Shown in pieces: positions 1 to 9,772 of a DNA stretch of 64,000 nucleotides. A program made the translations under genes and the position numbers. Numbering within the stretch: the stretch's first letter is position 1; the number at the start of each line of letters is the position of its first letter. The stretch spans positions 51,354-115,353 of the forward strand of contig NZ_CAMIAF010000004.1 of NCBI RefSeq assembly GCF_946190375.1. The letters run 5' to 3'. Origin of the DNA: Streptococcus mitis. GTDB taxonomy: Bacteria; Bacillota; Bacilli; Lactobacillales; Streptococcaceae. Under the pieces are notes generated by a model, which had not been told where the DNA came from, searched no databases, and was given only the letters and a program-made list of their open reading frames with translations.

Positions 1-57
1 ACGGACAAATCGGTCAAACTGATCTGGCTGCCAGGCCTTTAGTTGATCTTGTTTCAT
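1..57 (-). CDS. holB: DNA polymerase III delta' subunit (N-terminus only)
   Basis: Only the first 19 codons are inside the window, and the gene runs off the left edge. The start ATG overlaps the tmk stop (ATGA at 54-57), so the two genes are translationally coupled. The peptide begins [14 protein letters not shown], which I recognise as the start of streptococcal HolB, and tmk-holB is the usual order in streptococci. HolB is a subunit of the clamp loader that places the sliding clamp on DNA. No catalytic or structural motif is visible in this fragment, so the call rests on the short N-terminus and on gene order. Confidence 0.75.
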   Translation of the reverse strand, partial: MKQDQLKAWQPDQFDRFVR

Positions 58-692
58 TTAGCTAATCCCATTCTATCAAACAAGACAGCCTTGGTAGTTT
101 CCACAACTTGCTCCAAAGGGAGACTAGCATCAATCTTGACAATACGATTTCCTTCTTTGTCCAGAAGAGAAAGGTACCCTTGACGGACTTTTTTATGCAA
201 GTCCAACCCTTCCAAGTCTAAACGATTGACCTCACGATTGCTATTAGCAGCAATGCGAGCCAGTCCTTCTTCCACCTCGATGTCAAAATAGAGTGTCAAA
301 TCGGGTTTAAGGCCATCTGTCGCAAACTGATTGAGCCAGCCAATGGCTTCAATGTCCAAACCACGACCAAATCCCTGATAGGCAACGGAACTATCGATGA
401 AGCGGTCCATAATGACCAACTTGCCAGCTTCAAGTGCTGGAAGAACTTTTTCCACCAAGTGCTGTCTGCGACTGGCGATATAGAGAAGGAGTTCTGTCTT
501 AGCATCCATCTGAGTATGACTTGGGTCCAAAATCACTTCCCTAATCTTCTCCCCAATCAAGACTCCGCCAGGTTCACGGGTCGTCAGCACCTCTACCCCT
601 TTTTCCTCTAAAATTGGGAGCAGAGTCTCTAAAACACTGGTCTTTCCTGCTCCCTCTGGTCCCTCAAGAGAGACTAAAAATCCTTTTGACAT
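54..692 (-). CDS. tmk: Thymidylate kinase
   Basis: This enzyme phosphorylates dTMP to dTDP with ATP in the cytoplasm, a required step of dTTP synthesis. At 212 aa it has the normal family length. The P-loop GPEGAGKT is at residues 11-18, the TREPGG nucleotide-recognition segment is near residue 38, and the conserved DRF motif (MDRFIDSS) is near residue 95. The gene overlaps holB by 4 bases and probably shares its transcript. The start codon has only a weak Shine-Dalgarno sequence. A TAGAAT -10 with TG extension lies about 30 bases upstream (722-727), so tmk probably has its own promoter downstream of the BOX element. Confidence 0.96.
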   Translation of the reverse strand: MSKGFLVSLEGPEGAGKTSVLETLLPILEEKGVEVLTTREPGGVLIGEKIREVILDPSHTQMDAKTELLLYIASRRQHLVEKVLPALEAGKLVIMDRFIDSSVAYQGFGRGLDIEAIGWLNQFATDGLKPDLTLYFDIEVEEGLARIAANSNREVNRLDLEGLDLHKKVRQGYLSLLDKEGNRIVKIDASLPLEQVVETTKAVLFDRMGLAK

Positions 693-772
693 GTCTAACT
701 CATTTCTTTTTTACTACTTCTATTCTATCAAAAAAATAGGGGTTTGTGATAATCTTTTTGTCTTCTCATTTC

Positions 773-887
773 ATACTCAATGAAAATCAAAGAGCAAACT
801 AGGAAGCTAGCCGCAGGTTGCTCAAAACACTGTTTTGAGGTTGCAGATGGAAGCTGACGCAGTTTGAAGAGATTTTCGAAGAGTATC
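773..887 (-). repeat. BOX element (boxC-boxA type, reversed)
   Basis: This is an interspersed repeat of the pneumococcal BOX family. Read on the minus strand it starts with the boxA end ATACTCTTCGAAAATCTC and finishes with the boxC end TTTGATTTTCATTGAGTAT. Between them is a short, reduced middle part containing the CAAAACACTGTTTTG hairpin. It lies between tmk and proC. BOX elements are non-autonomous and can form structured RNA. Confidence 0.9.
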
Positions 888-897
888 AACCACCATA

Positions 898-922
898 AAA
901 GAGGCAGATAAAACTACCTCTT
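898..922 (-). terminator. Terminator after proC
   Basis: On the minus strand an AAGAGGTAG/CTGCCTCTT stem with an AT-rich loop is followed by TTTTATGG. It overlaps the end of proC and would end the proB-proA-proC transcript before the BOX element. Confidence 0.6.
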
Positions 923-1718
923 ATTTACCTAATTCTTGTGTTCGTTTGTAGGCTTGATGAACTGCATCCATGACTGTTCCTCGAAAAGCATGCGCTTCTA
1001 GGCTTGCTACACCAGCGATAGTCGAACCGCCTGGGCTACAAACTTGGTCTTTCAAGACCCCAGGATGCTCTTGGCTTTCTAGGACCAATTGACCAGCTCC
1101 TACCACAGTTTGTGCTGCCATTTTCAATGCTATTTCTCGTGGTAATCCTGTCTGAACACCCGCATCTGCCAAGGCCTCAATAAAGAGATAGACAAAGGCT
1201 GGTCCACAGCCTGCAAGACCTGTCGCTGCATCTATTAAGCTTTCTCCTAGTTCAACCAAGAGGCCAGTCTTGGTTAAAAGCTGACAAAAGAGCTCACTGT
1301 CCTTAGCCCTGCAATTAGGAGACAAGGCATAGCTAATCACTCCTTGACCGATAGAAGCAGGAGTATTTGGCATCATACGAATAATTCGGTGTTGACTTGG
1401 GATAAGACTTGCTAGTTTTTCTAAAGTCAATCCAGCTGCCATAGAAATCAAAAGAAGACTTTCTCGTTTTTCAAGGATAGTCTGATATTGAGAAAGCAAG
1501 TCTGAGAACTGTGCAGGCTTTACTCCTAGAAAAATCACATCTGCTTCTGCAAAAATTTCTTCATTGCTAGAAGCTTGACCGCCAAAGTCAGCAATGAAAA
1601 CATCCACCTTGGCTTGGCTTCGATTGGCAAGGAGAATTTGATCACCTGTCTTGATCTGCAAGACAGCCTTGGCCAAGCTAGCACCCATATTCCCCAAACC
1701 GATAAATCCAATCTTCAT
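921..1718 (-). CDS. proC: Pyrroline-5-carboxylate reductase
   Basis: This cytoplasmic enzyme carries out the last step of proline synthesis, reducing 1-pyrroline-5-carboxylate with NAD(P)H. At 265 aa it has the normal length. The N-terminal Rossmann motif GFIGLGNMG is at residues 4-12. The conserved substrate-binding segment CSPGGSTIAG lies near residue 228 in the C-terminal helical domain, and the MPNTPA motif is near residue 116. The gene starts 3 bases after the proA stop, forming the third gene of a compact proB-proA-proC operon. Confidence 0.97.
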   Translation of the reverse strand: MKIGFIGLGNMGASLAKAVLQIKTGDQILLANRSQAKVDVFIADFGGQASSNEEIFAEADVIFLGVKPAQFSDLLSQYQTILEKRESLLLISMAAGLTLEKLASLIPSQHRIIRMMPNTPASIGQGVISYALSPNCRAKDSELFCQLLTKTGLLVELGESLIDAATGLAGCGPAFVYLFIEALADAGVQTGLPREIALKMAAQTVVGAGQLVLESQEHPGVLKDQVCSPGGSTIAGVASLEAHAFRGTVMDAVHQAYKRTQELGK

Positions 1719-1721
1719 CTC

Positions 1722-2984
1722 TTACTCCCTTATCTGCCCATCACCAGTAACCACATACTTGTAGCTAGTCAACTCTTTCAAGCCCATTGGACCACGCGCG
1801 TGCAGTTTTTGAGTAGAAATCCCCATTTCACAACCCAGACCAAATTGACCACCATCGGTGAAACGAGTTGAGGCATTAACATAAACCGCTGCTGAATCCA
1901 CTTGATCTGTAAAGTAAGCTGCAGCTTCAGCATTTTCCGTTACAATGGCGTCCGAATGATGCGTACTGTGAGCTTCAATATGCGCAACCGCTTCTTCTAA
2001 ACTGCTCACAACCTTAACCGCTAGAACATAGTCTAAAAACTCGGTGTCAAAGTCTTGAGCCTCAGCTGCTTGGCCTGAAAGAAAGTGACTTGCTTGGCTA
2101 TCTAGGCGGAATTGAATTGGTTCCAACCCAGCTTCTTTACGCTCTGCAACTAGAACTTGCTCCAAACGAGGAAGGAAGCTTGCTACCTTGTCTTCATGAA
2201 CCAGCAAGACCTCCATGGCATTACAGACAGAAGGACGGCTGGTTTTAGCATTGTTGATGATAGACAGAGCCTTGTCTTCATCTGCATCCTTATCCACATA
2301 GACATGGACAATCCCAGTTCCTGTCTCGATAACTGGTACAATAGCATTTTCAAGCACTGCATTGATCAAACCAGCTCCTCCACGAGGAATAAGAAGATCT
2401 AGATAGCCCTTGGCCTTCATCATAGCATAGCTACTTTCACGGCTAGTATCTTCCACCAGTTGAATCACATCTGGGTGAATAGTAGTCGTCTCCAAGCCCT
2501 TCTTCAAAGCTGTGACAATGGCATGGGCTGTTTGATAGGCGTCCTTACCACTACGAAGAACGACCGCATTTCCACTCTTGAGAGCCAAAGCAGCCGCATC
2601 AGACGTCACATTTGGACGGCTTTCATAGATAATACCGATGACCCCCATAGCCACACGTTTCTTGGTGATAACCAAACCATTTTCAAGCTGATTGGTTTCT
2701 AAAACTTCACCGACTGGATCTGGTAAGGCAACCACTTCACGAATCCCAGTTGCCATTGCTTCTATACGACCTGCATCCAAATAAAGACGATCCAGCATCA
2801 CATCTGAAATTTTACCTTTAGCCGCTTCCATATCAAGGGCATTAGCCGCTAAAATCTCCTCAGTAGCTGCTAGTAAGTGATCAGCCATGGCTAGCAAGGC
2901 TTGGTTTTTCACCTCTTCACTAGCTGTGTTGATAGATTTTTTAACAGCCTGTACCTGTTCAAATTGTTCTTGTGTACTTACCAT
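1722..2984 (-). CDS. proA: Gamma-glutamyl phosphate reductase
   Basis: This is the second enzyme of proline synthesis. It reduces gamma-glutamyl phosphate to glutamate semialdehyde with NADPH. At 420 aa it is full length and belongs to the aldehyde dehydrogenase superfamily. The catalytic cysteine is visible in [10 protein letters not shown] near residue 255, and ESRPNVT and the IPRGGAGL segment are also conserved. ProA acts on the unstable product of ProB, and the two genes are only 9 bases apart. Confidence 0.97.
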   Translation of the reverse strand: MVSTQEQFEQVQAVKKSINTASEEVKNQALLAMADHLLAATEEILAANALDMEAAKGKISDVMLDRLYLDAGRIEAMATGIREVVALPDPVGEVLETNQLENGLVITKKRVAMGVIGIIYESRPNVTSDAAALALKSGNAVVLRSGKDAYQTAHAIVTALKKGLETTTIHPDVIQLVEDTSRESSYAMMKAKGYLDLLIPRGGAGLINAVLENAIVPVIETGTGIVHVYVDKDADEDKALSIINNAKTSRPSVCNAMEVLLVHEDKVASFLPRLEQVLVAERKEAGLEPIQFRLDSQASHFLSGQAAEAQDFDTEFLDYVLAVKVVSSLEEAVAHIEAHSTHHSDAIVTENAEAAAYFTDQVDSAAVYVNASTRFTDGGQFGLGCEMGISTQKLHARGPMGLKELTSYKYVVTGDGQIRE

Positions 2985-2993
2985 AGTTTACCT

Positions 2994-4103
2994 CTAAAAT
3001 TCTGTAAAGAGTAATTGGATTTCAGGAGTAATGGAAATCCAGTCGTCACGGTGAATCAAGACCCCCTTGGCTTTTTGAGAACGCAACATATCCTCCAAAG
3101 CAGATGATCCAAATTGCACGCGTCCTTTTCCAAGTGATTTTCCACTTTCCTTGTCAAATACTGTCACGATATCACCGTAAGAAAAGGCTCCTTCTGCTTC
3201 AACAATACCAGATAAGAGAAGACTCTTGCCATGTTGAGAGAGAGCTTCTGCAGCACCTTTATCAACCCAAATAGAACCTTGGCTCTGAGCATAAAAGGCC
3301 AGCCATTGTTTCTGGGTACGAAGCCCCTTCTCTTGCGCAACAAAGTAGGAACCATCCTTGGTCTCCTCAGCTGCCTCAATCATGGCATCTGACTTCAAGG
3401 ATGAGCAGATATAAACAGGAACTCCTGATTCCGTCGCGATAGTTGCAGCTTTGATTTTGGTTAACATGCCACCTGTACCATTAGACGAGCCAGCTCCACC
3501 AGCCATATCAATAATCTCACGATTAATGGTCTCGATTCGCTCCAAACGTTTGGCTCTTGGATCTGAATTAGGATTTCCAGTATAGAGACCGTCCACATCT
3601 GTCAAGAGAACCAAAAGGTCTGCTTGGACCATGGCCGCTACCTGGGCACTTAGAGTGTCATTGTCCCCTACCTTGAGCTCATCAATGACGACACTGTCAT
3701 TCTCATTAATGATAGGAATCGCCCCGCGGCTAAGTAAAACCGACAAAGCCTGATGAGCATTTTTATAACGGCGCTTATCCACAAAATCATCCTGGGTCAG
3801 CAAGATTTGTGCAGAAACGATTTGGCGCAAGAGAAGATTGGTCGTGTATTCTTCCAACAAAAGGCCTTGCCCTACCGCTGCTGAAGCCTGTTTATCAGCA
3901 ATCTTAGTCGGACGCTTTTTAAATCCTAAGGCCCCAAAACCTGCAGCAATGGCACCCGACGACACCAAAATCAATTCATGACCAGCCTCGTGCAGCATAG
4001 CCAACTGCTGGGTAATAGCCTTTACTTTACTACGTGATAAACTTCCATCCTCATTTGTCAGAGAAGAAGTCCCCACCTTAAAGACAATCCGTTTGTATTT
4101 CAT
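2994..4103 (-). CDS. proB: Glutamate 5-kinase
   Basis: This is the first, usually feedback-regulated, enzyme of proline synthesis, phosphorylating glutamate on the gamma carboxyl. The protein is 369 aa, with an amino-acid kinase domain (KVGTSSLT near the N-terminus, INENDSV near residue 140) followed by a C-terminal PUA domain from about residue 270. I chose the internal ATG at 4103 because a GGAGTGAG ribosome site lies 4-11 bases upstream. The longer frame starting at 4124 has no such site. A TATAAT with TG extension at 4133-4138 gives a short leader and probably drives the whole pro operon. Confidence 0.95.
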   Translation of the reverse strand: MKYKRIVFKVGTSSLTNEDGSLSRSKVKAITQQLAMLHEAGHELILVSSGAIAAGFGALGFKKRPTKIADKQASAAVGQGLLLEEYTTNLLLRQIVSAQILLTQDDFVDKRRYKNAHQALSVLLSRGAIPIINENDSVVIDELKVGDNDTLSAQVAAMVQADLLVLLTDVDGLYTGNPNSDPRAKRLERIETINREIIDMAGGAGSSNGTGGMLTKIKAATIATESGVPVYICSSLKSDAMIEAAEETKDGSYFVAQEKGLRTQKQWLAFYAQSQGSIWVDKGAAEALSQHGKSLLLSGIVEAEGAFSYGDIVTVFDKESGKSLGKGRVQFGSSALEDMLRSQKAKGVLIHRDDWISITPEIQLLFTEF

Positions 4104-4173
4104 AGTCTCACTCCGATTCTTCATATTTATCCATTATAACATGAATAGCAGGAAATAGAAAAGAGTTGATAGG

Positions 4174-4206
4174 AAAAAGGTCGAGACAAGTCATCTCAAC
4201 CTTTTA
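4174..4206 (-). terminator. Terminator after rluD
   Basis: The minus strand forms the stem AAAGGTTGAGA/TCTCGACCTTT followed by TTCC. It ends the LysR-lspA-rluD transcript before the proB promoter. Confidence 0.75.
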
Positions 4207-4212
4207 TCACGT

Positions 4213-5103
4213 CTAATTCTTTCTCAATTTCTCTAATGTTTCCTTAAATATCTCTGGGATATCTGCTGTAAATTCCAAGGTCTCACCTGTTCTCGGATGA
4301 GTAAACCCTAGAGTCTTGGCATGAAGAAATTGTCCATGCCCCTTAAGTGTCTTGCGAGGACCATAGACTTCATCGCCAGCGACTGGATGGCCAATATAAG
4401 CCATGTGGACACGGATTTGGTGGGTACGCCCTGTTTCCAGCTGCAACTCTACCAAGCTGTAATCACCAAAGCGTTCCAAGACATGAAAACGCGTCACTGC
4501 AGGCTTCCCTTTCGCAGTCACAGCCTGTTTCTTACGGTCTTTTTCACTCCGGCCAATCGGCGCTTCAATTACACCACGATCATTGGGCAGATTTCCATGA
4601 ACAATAGCCCAATATTTGCGGAGAGACTTTTTATCCTTGAGTTCTTGGGCAAGGGCCAAGTGGGTCTCATCATTTTTAGCAATCATGAGAAGGCCTGACG
4701 TATCCTTATCAATACGGTGAACAATTCCTGGGCGCAGAACCCCATTGATACCCGACAAGTCCTTAATATGATACATGAGGGCATTTACTAGGGTCCCACT
4801 GGTGTGACCAGCACTTGGATGCACCACCATTCCCTGAGGTTTGTTAACGACAGCCACATCCTCATCTTGGTAAATGATCTCTAGCGGAATATCCTCAGCC
4901 ACATACTCTAAGACCTCTGGTTCTGGCACATGGCAAATGACGATATCGCCCTCTTGGACAGTGTATTTAGCTTTCTTGACTTGGCCATTGACCAATACCT
5001 GGCCTGATTTAATTTGTTCATTCGCGAGACTACGTGATAATTCTGTCAGATCCGACAAAGCCTTATCCAAACGCAGGCCACCAGTTTCAATTTTAATTTC
5101 CAT
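4213..5103 (-). CDS. rluD: RluD-family 23S rRNA pseudouridine synthase
   Basis: This protein converts specific uridines in 23S rRNA to pseudouridine. At 296 aa it has an N-terminal S4 RNA-binding domain (about residues 10-70) and a catalytic RsuA/RluA domain. The catalytic aspartate is in HRIDKDTSG near residue 131, and GRTHQIRVH is the conserved C-terminal motif. The gene overlaps the end of lspA by 11 bases, and lspA-rluD is a common firmicute pairing. I cannot say from sequence which uridines are modified; RluD-like specificity is the family default. Confidence 0.9.
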   Translation of the reverse strand: MEIKIETGGLRLDKALSDLTELSRSLANEQIKSGQVLVNGQVKKAKYTVQEGDIVICHVPEPEVLEYVAEDIPLEIIYQDEDVAVVNKPQGMVVHPSAGHTSGTLVNALMYHIKDLSGINGVLRPGIVHRIDKDTSGLLMIAKNDETHLALAQELKDKKSLRKYWAIVHGNLPNDRGVIEAPIGRSEKDRKKQAVTAKGKPAVTRFHVLERFGDYSLVELQLETGRTHQIRVHMAYIGHPVAGDEVYGPRKTLKGHGQFLHAKTLGFTHPRTGETLEFTADIPEIFKETLEKLRKN

Positions 5104-5554
5104 TTGTTTCCTCTTTTAGCATTGCAATCAATAAAATAATCACTCCAACAGTCAGATAACTATCCGCCACATTGAAAATTGCAAAATTAATAAAGTCAAG
5201 GTGGAACATATCCACAACAAAGCCCTGACTGATCCTGTCAATAAAGTTTCCAAGACCACCTGCAATGATTAATGTCAAGCCCAAGACCATCCAGAGTGAG
5301 TCCTCCATGTGTTTATGTAGATACCAAATGGCACCTACCACAACGACCAGTGTAATGATAGCAAATAACAACTGCTGATCTTGTAACATCGAAAAGGCTG
5401 CCCCTCGATTTTGCAGGTAGGTCAAGCTAACGAGATTGGGTATCCACGAACGTACTTCACCCAGTGGAATCTGCTGGACGATATAGGATTTCACTAACTG
5501 ATCCAGCGCAATCAAAAGCAGTACAACGACTGCCACTAGTCCTCTTTTTTTCAT
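5093..5554 (-). CDS. lspA: Lipoprotein signal peptidase (signal peptidase II)
   Basis: This membrane aspartyl protease cleaves signal peptides from diacylglyceryl-modified prolipoproteins. The protein is 153 aa with four hydrophobic segments. The conserved NRGAAFS motif is near residue 50, and the two catalytic aspartates are in GNFIDR near residue 110 and FNVADS near residue 129. Its start overlaps the LysR regulator stop (ATGA), so the genes are co-translated. Substrates in this window would include PstS and the amino-acid-binding lipoprotein at 50951-51766. Confidence 0.97.
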   Translation of the reverse strand: MKKRGLVAVVVLLLIALDQLVKSYIVQQIPLGEVRSWIPNLVSLTYLQNRGAAFSMLQDQQLLFAIITLVVVVGAIWYLHKHMEDSLWMVLGLTLIIAGGLGNFIDRISQGFVVDMFHLDFINFAIFNVADSYLTVGVIILLIAMLKEETNGN

Positions 5555-6459
5555 GATTTCCTCTTCTGATCAAAATATTCTTGCATGACCTCAACGAAAA
5601 GAGTCCCAGCTTGACTAAGCTCCACTTCTTCCCGTTTGACATAGACCATACGATTATCTAGGTTATCCTTGAGACGAATAACTGTGATGCCATTAACACT
5701 ATCACTATCTAAAAATCCAGAACCTGTCGCATAGGCATCCGTCCGCTCCAAAATACCATTCAAAGTAGCACGGTCTGTCACATTAAACATCTGTGAACTA
5801 GCACTGGTATCGACAAAGTTCTCTGAATAATAAAGGTACTCGTCTTTCTCTTGAGTGAAACGAACCGTTGGTAAATCCGCTAAATCCTCCATAATCAATT
5901 CTTCTTTCTGAGCCAAAGGATGCCCCTCACGGAGATAAATGTGGGTATGGAAAGGAATCAATTCGATGACCTCAAGACCCAGCTTTTCAACCCGTTGCAT
6001 AATCCCTTTTTTATTTTGATTGTTGAGGTAGATAATCCCAATCTCACTGTGCCCCTGAGCTACTTCATCAAGTATTTGAACTGTAGTAGACTCAAAAATA
6101 CGGAAGTTCTTATAGTCTGGATAACGTTCTGAAAAGGCCGTAATGGTTGGTGGCAAGAAGTCATAGTGCTGGCTAGCAATGGAAAATTCATCTTTTTCTT
6201 CCTCAGGATTGGCATACTGATTCTGAAAAATATCAAATCCCTTGACCAATTCTTGCGCTTTTTCATAAAATTCCATACCACGACGGGTCAAGAAAGTCCC
6301 TGAGCTGGTCCGACGGAAAATCTTAAAGCCCAATTCTTTTTCCAAATCACGAACAGAAATAGACAGACTCGGCTGGCTCACATACATCTTTTCAGCAGCT
6401 TCACGGAAAGTACCACTATTGGCAATGGCAACAACATAGCGTAATTGTTGAATGTTCAT
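5551..6459 (-). CDS. cpsY: LysR-family regulator (CpsY/MtaR-like)
   Basis: This transcription factor is 302 aa, with an N-terminal winged helix-turn-helix (residues 1-60, REAAEKMYVSQPSLS as recognition region) and a C-terminal LysR substrate-binding domain (about 90-295). The sequence and its place between rpmA and lspA match what I recall of streptococcal CpsY/MtaR, linked in other species to methionine metabolism and cell-surface properties. That role is not visible here. The start has a GGGGG ribosome site, and a TGG-TATAAT extended -10 lies at 6488-6493. Confidence 0.85.
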   Translation of the reverse strand: MNIQQLRYVVAIANSGTFREAAEKMYVSQPSLSISVRDLEKELGFKIFRRTSSGTFLTRRGMEFYEKAQELVKGFDIFQNQYANPEEEKDEFSIASQHYDFLPPTITAFSERYPDYKNFRIFESTTVQILDEVAQGHSEIGIIYLNNQNKKGIMQRVEKLGLEVIELIPFHTHIYLREGHPLAQKEELIMEDLADLPTVRFTQEKDEYLYYSENFVDTSASSQMFNVTDRATLNGILERTDAYATGSGFLDSDSVNGITVIRLKDNLDNRMVYVKREEVELSQAGTLFVEVMQEYFDQKRKS

Positions 6460-6580
6460 CTTCTACCCCCAACTTCTTTATCTTTTCATTATACCATATT
6501 TCAGAAGTTTTCCATCGAAGAAAAATAATGTCACTCATAAAATTCATCTACACTAAGAACGAAAAAATCATGGGTATCAA

Positions 6581-6616
6581 AACAAAAAAACAGGCTCTCC
6601 GAAATCTCGGAAAGCC
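6581..6616 (-). terminator. Terminator of the rplU-prp-rpmA operon
   Basis: On the minus strand GGCTTTCCGAGATTTCGGA-GAGCC forms a stable hairpin followed by TGTTTTTTTG. It lies about 75 bases after the rpmA stop. A second, weaker hairpin (AAAGGTCCAGTGAACCTTT) lies directly after the stop at 6664-6688. Confidence 0.8.
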
Positions 6617-6689
6617 TTATTTAATGCTACTTCTAGCTTCCTCGCCTTTACAGTTCAAGGCTCGGGATAAAAAGGTTCACTGGACCTTT

Positions 6690-6983
6690 TTATTTAGCGA
6701 TTGGGTAAACAGAAACTTGTTTTTTATCGCGTCCTTTACGTTCAAAGCGTACTACGCCTTCAACTTTAGCGAACAAAGTATCGTCTCCACCACGACCAAC
6801 GTTTACACCTGGGTAGATGTGTGTACCACGTTGACGGTAAAGGATTGATCCACCTGTTACAGTTTGTCCATCAGCTGCTTTAGCTCCAAGACGTTTTGCT
6901 TGTGAATCACGTCCGTTTGATGTAGAACCTCCACCTTTTTTGTGGGCGAAAAGTTGCAAGTTGTTAAGAGTCATTTTTAACAT
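6690..6983 (-). CDS. rpmA: 50S ribosomal protein bL27
   Basis: This is a large-subunit ribosomal protein whose N-terminal tail reaches the peptidyl transferase centre. The 97-residue product begins with a short extension ending NLQLF, followed by AHKKGGGST. This is the firmicute pattern in which the protease Prp removes the extension after the phenylalanine. The prp gene lies directly upstream in the same operon, supporting processing here. An alternative ATG three codons in would not affect the mature protein. Confidence 0.97.
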   Translation of the reverse strand: MLKMTLNNLQLFAHKKGGGSTSNGRDSQAKRLGAKAADGQTVTGGSILYRQRGTHIYPGVNVGRGGDDTLFAKVEGVVRFERKGRDKKQVSVYPIAK

Positions 6984-6999
6984 AATGTTTTCCTCCGTG

Positions 7000-7353
<354 letters not shown>

Positions 7354-7359
7354 TTAAAA

Positions 7360-7674
7360 TTAAGCGTTGATTGCGTTGATGACAACTTTAGTATATGGTT
7401 GACGGTGACCTTGTTTACGGTGGCTACCTTTTTTAGGTTTGTACTTGTAAGTAACAACTTTCTTTTGCTTTCCTTGTTTTTCAACAGTTCCAACTACAGT
7501 AGCTCCAGCAACAAGTGGAGTTCCGACAACAGTGTTTTCACCACCAACAAGAACAACTTCGTTAAAAGTAACTTCTTGACCAGCTTCAACGTTCAATTTT
7601 TCAACGTAAACTGCTTGACCAACTTCAACTTTAACTTGTTTTCCGCCAGTTTTGATAATTGCGTATGTGCTCAT
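7360..7674 (-). CDS. rplU: 50S ribosomal protein bL21
   Basis: This is a large-subunit protein that binds 23S rRNA. The 104-residue product has the normal length, starting [13 protein letters not shown], with the C-terminal basic stretch [12 protein letters not shown]. The start has an AGGAGG ribosome site. It is the first gene of rplU-prp-rpmA and follows a roughly 230-base untranslated leader. Confidence 0.98.
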
Positions 7675-7903
7675 TATGCACCTCCTATGATTTTTATGGG
7701 TTTCCCCGAATTTTTTGTGAAGACTCGCCTAGCATCGTGGGACGAACCACTTAAAAGAAGAGCTCTAAGTATAAGAAAGAATAAACTAGGAATTGAGCCG
7801 AAGGCATAACTTATGTTAGGCAAGGCGACAATGACGAAGTTTAAATTTGTTATACGACGAGCGACGATGTTCGTGCGGTTGCACAGGAATGTGCATAGTC
7901 AAC
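7675..7903 (-). promoter_or_regulatory. Long 5' leader of rplU (candidate L21 leader RNA)
   Basis: The leader between the rplU promoter and start codon is about 230 bases and contains no plausible ORF on the transcribed strand. Firmicute rplU operons often carry an L21 leader RNA that binds ribosomal protein and feeds back on expression. The length and position fit, and several short stems are visible (for example CTTGCCTAAC...GTTATGCC and GTGCAACCGCAC). I could not check it against the family model. Confidence 0.5.
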
Positions 7904-7909
7904 TCTTCA

Positions 7910-7938
7910 AGTATAGCATATCTCCTATTTTCTTACAA
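7910..7938 (-). promoter_or_regulatory. Promoter of rplU-prp-rpmA
   Basis: On the minus strand TTGTAA (7933-7938), a 17-base spacer and TATACT (7910-7915) preceded by TGC. It is a strong match to a vegetative promoter with extended -10. Confidence 0.8.
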
Positions 7939-7948
7939 GTAATAACAC

Positions 7949-8641
7949 CTAAAATGAAGCTTTTTCTTTTACTTTTTTCCGCCACGAGGCAGAAAGCATA
8001 CTGAGGTAAAAAATGCTCATCATAATAGGAACACCGAGAATAGTCTTTTCATTATAGAAAATCGTCAAATAGGCTGAAAAGACAACGCCAAGTACAAAAC
8101 TACTAAGCAGGCTTACAAAGATAATCCCTTCACGTAAAAAAGGAGTGTGCTTGGTTCGGAAATAATCTCCAAAAGCTAGCATTGTTCGTTTGATATTCCC
8201 TGTCATAAAGGCATTATTGTAAGCAATACCCGAAACCTCACCAAAAGCAGTTGTCACCAGTCCCATACAGAAGGCTAAGGGCGGTACTAGATAGATATTC
8301 TCTACAGTTTGTGGTACAAATCCAATAATGATTGATAGGATTGCTAAAGGAATCAAGGACAGAATCGGTTTTTTCACAATTCTCAATTTTTCCTTATAAA
8401 TCGTTAATAAAAAGACCCCCATCATAAAAGCTAGCAAGGTCATTACTTTGGCACTGGCATCTGACACATTGTGTTGAATGAGTCCCACTGATAGAAAGAC
8501 GACATTCCCAGTTTGTCCAGCCACAAGAGTGTTCCCTCGCACAATAAACGTATAGGCATCTACATATCCTGCACAAAAAGTCAAAAAAAGCGCTAGTCTC
8601 TTAGACTGACGTGATATTTTTCTTATAGGTAATAGCCTCAT
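7949..8641 (-). CDS. DUF1275 (YoaK-type) membrane protein
   Basis: This predicted integral membrane protein (230 aa from the chosen start) has about six hydrophobic segments. The N-terminal part, with FCAGYVDAYTF and AGQTGNVVFLS, is typical of the DUF1275/YoaK family, whose function is not established; some members are described as putative transporters. I chose the ATG at 8641 because a GGGAGG ribosome site lies 5 bases upstream. The longer frame from 8653 would place that site inside the coding sequence. Convergent with nothing; divergent from the oxidoreductase gene at 8795. Confidence 0.85.
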   Translation of the reverse strand: MRLLPIRKISRQSKRLALFLTFCAGYVDAYTFIVRGNTLVAGQTGNVVFLSVGLIQHNVSDASAKVMTLLAFMMGVFLLTIYKEKLRIVKKPILSLIPLAILSIIIGFVPQTVENIYLVPPLAFCMGLVTTAFGEVSGIAYNNAFMTGNIKRTMLAFGDYFRTKHTPFLREGIIFVSLLSSFVLGVVFSAYLTIFYNEKTILGVPIMMSIFYLSMLSASWRKKVKEKASF

Positions 8642-8730
8642 TTTTCCTCCCATTTCATTTACTCATCTCATTATTGTACCACTTTCTTTGGGAAAGTCCT
8701 AGTAGCTTATTTTAAAATTTTTACCCTCTG

Positions 8731-8760
8731 TTGGATAGTCTCGTCTATCTATGTTATAAT
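8731..8760 (+). promoter_or_regulatory. Promoter of oxidoreductase-helicase pair
   Basis: TTGGAT (8731-8736), an 18-base spacer and TATAAT (8755-8760) with a TG extension. The ATG that overlaps this -10 box cannot be the start codon of the following gene. Confidence 0.8.
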
Positions 8761-8794
8761 GAAAGAAGGATTTAAAATCGGAAAAGGAGTATCT

Positions 8795-9772
8795 ATGCTT
8801 AAATTAGGTATCATTGGTACTGGCGCTATCAGCCACCACTTCATAGAGGCAGCCCATGCTAGCGGAAAATACCAGCTGGTCGCAGTCTATTCTAGAAAAC
8901 TAGAAACTGCCGCAACCTTTGCTTCCCGCTATCAGAATATCCAACTCTTTGATCAAGTAGAGGACTTCTTCAAGGGCTCCTTTGATGTGGTCTATATTGC
9001 TAGCCCAAACTCCTTGCATTTTGCTCAGGCAAAAGCTGCACTGTATGCAAGTAAACATGTCATTCTTGAAAAGCCAGCTGTCACTCAGCCACAAGAATGG
9101 CTAGATTTGAAACATACAGCTGAGAAAAATCACTGTTTCATATTGGAAGCAGCTCGCAATTACCATGAAAAAGCTTTCACTATCATCAAAAACTTTTTAG
9201 CAGATAAGCAAGTGTTAGGAGCAGATCTCAACTATGCCAAGTATTCTTCCAAAATGCCTGACTTGTTGGCTGGGGAGACACCAAATGTCTTTTCAGACCG
9301 TTTTGCTGGTGGAGCTCTTATGGATTTGGGGATTTATCCTCTCTACGCTGCCGTTCGTCTCTTTGGAAAAGCTAAGGATGCAACCTATCAGGCTCAACAG
9401 CTTGACAATAACATTGACCTAAATGGTGACGGAATCCTCTTCTACCCCGACTATCAAGTTCATATCAAGGCTGGGAAAAACATTACTTCCAATCTTCCTT
9501 GCGAGATTTATACGACAGATGGAACCTTGACCCTCAACACTATCGAACATGTCAGCTCGGCTATTTTTACCGACCATCAAGGCAATCAAATCCAACTCCC
9601 TATCCAACAGGCTCCTCATACAATGACTGAGGAAGTCGCTGCATTTGCACACATGATCCAGCAACCAGATCTGAATCTCTACCAAACTTGGCTGGAAGAT
9701 GCAAGTTCTGTTCATGAGCTACTATATACCATGCGCCAGACTGCTGGCATTAGATTTGAGGCAGAAAAATGA
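8795..9772 (+). CDS. Gfo/Idh/MocA-family NAD(P)-dependent oxidoreductase
   Basis: A 325-aa dehydrogenase with an N-terminal Rossmann fold (GIIGTGAISHHF at residues 4-15) and the family motif EKPAVT near residue 96 containing the conserved lysine. The C-terminal alpha/beta domain is complete. Members oxidise or reduce sugars, inositol or related compounds; the substrate cannot be inferred here. The start at 8795 is supported by AAGGAG 6-11 bases upstream, while the longer frame begins inside the promoter. The stop overlaps the following helicase start (ATGA). Confidence 0.88.
   Translation: MLKLGIIGTGAISHHFIEAAHASGKYQLVAVYSRKLETAATFASRYQNIQLFDQVEDFFKGSFDVVYIASPNSLHFAQAKAALYASKHVILEKPAVTQPQEWLDLKHTAEKNHCFILEAARNYHEKAFTIIKNFLADKQVLGADLNYAKYSSKMPDLLAGETPNVFSDRFAGGALMDLGIYPLYAAVRLFGKAKDATYQAQQLDNNIDLNGDGILFYPDYQVHIKAGKNITSNLPCEIYTTDGTLTLNTIEHVSSAIFTDHQGNQIQLPIQQAPHTMTEEVAAFAHMIQQPDLNLYQTWLEDASSVHELLYTMRQTAGIRFEAEK

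Noticed and set aside
773-887. BOX copies as insertion sequence remnants or CRISPR
   Set aside because: They carry no transposase, no regular spacers, and match BOX boxA and boxC ends.
4321-4698. Open frames on the opposite strand of rluD, alaS, clpE, gyrB and others
   Set aside because: They lie inside well-conserved genes, lack ribosome sites and have no recognisable protein features.
8759-8794. Upstream extension of the oxidoreductase start
   Set aside because: The upstream ATG overlaps the TATAAT -10 box; the ATG at 8795 has an AAGGAG site.
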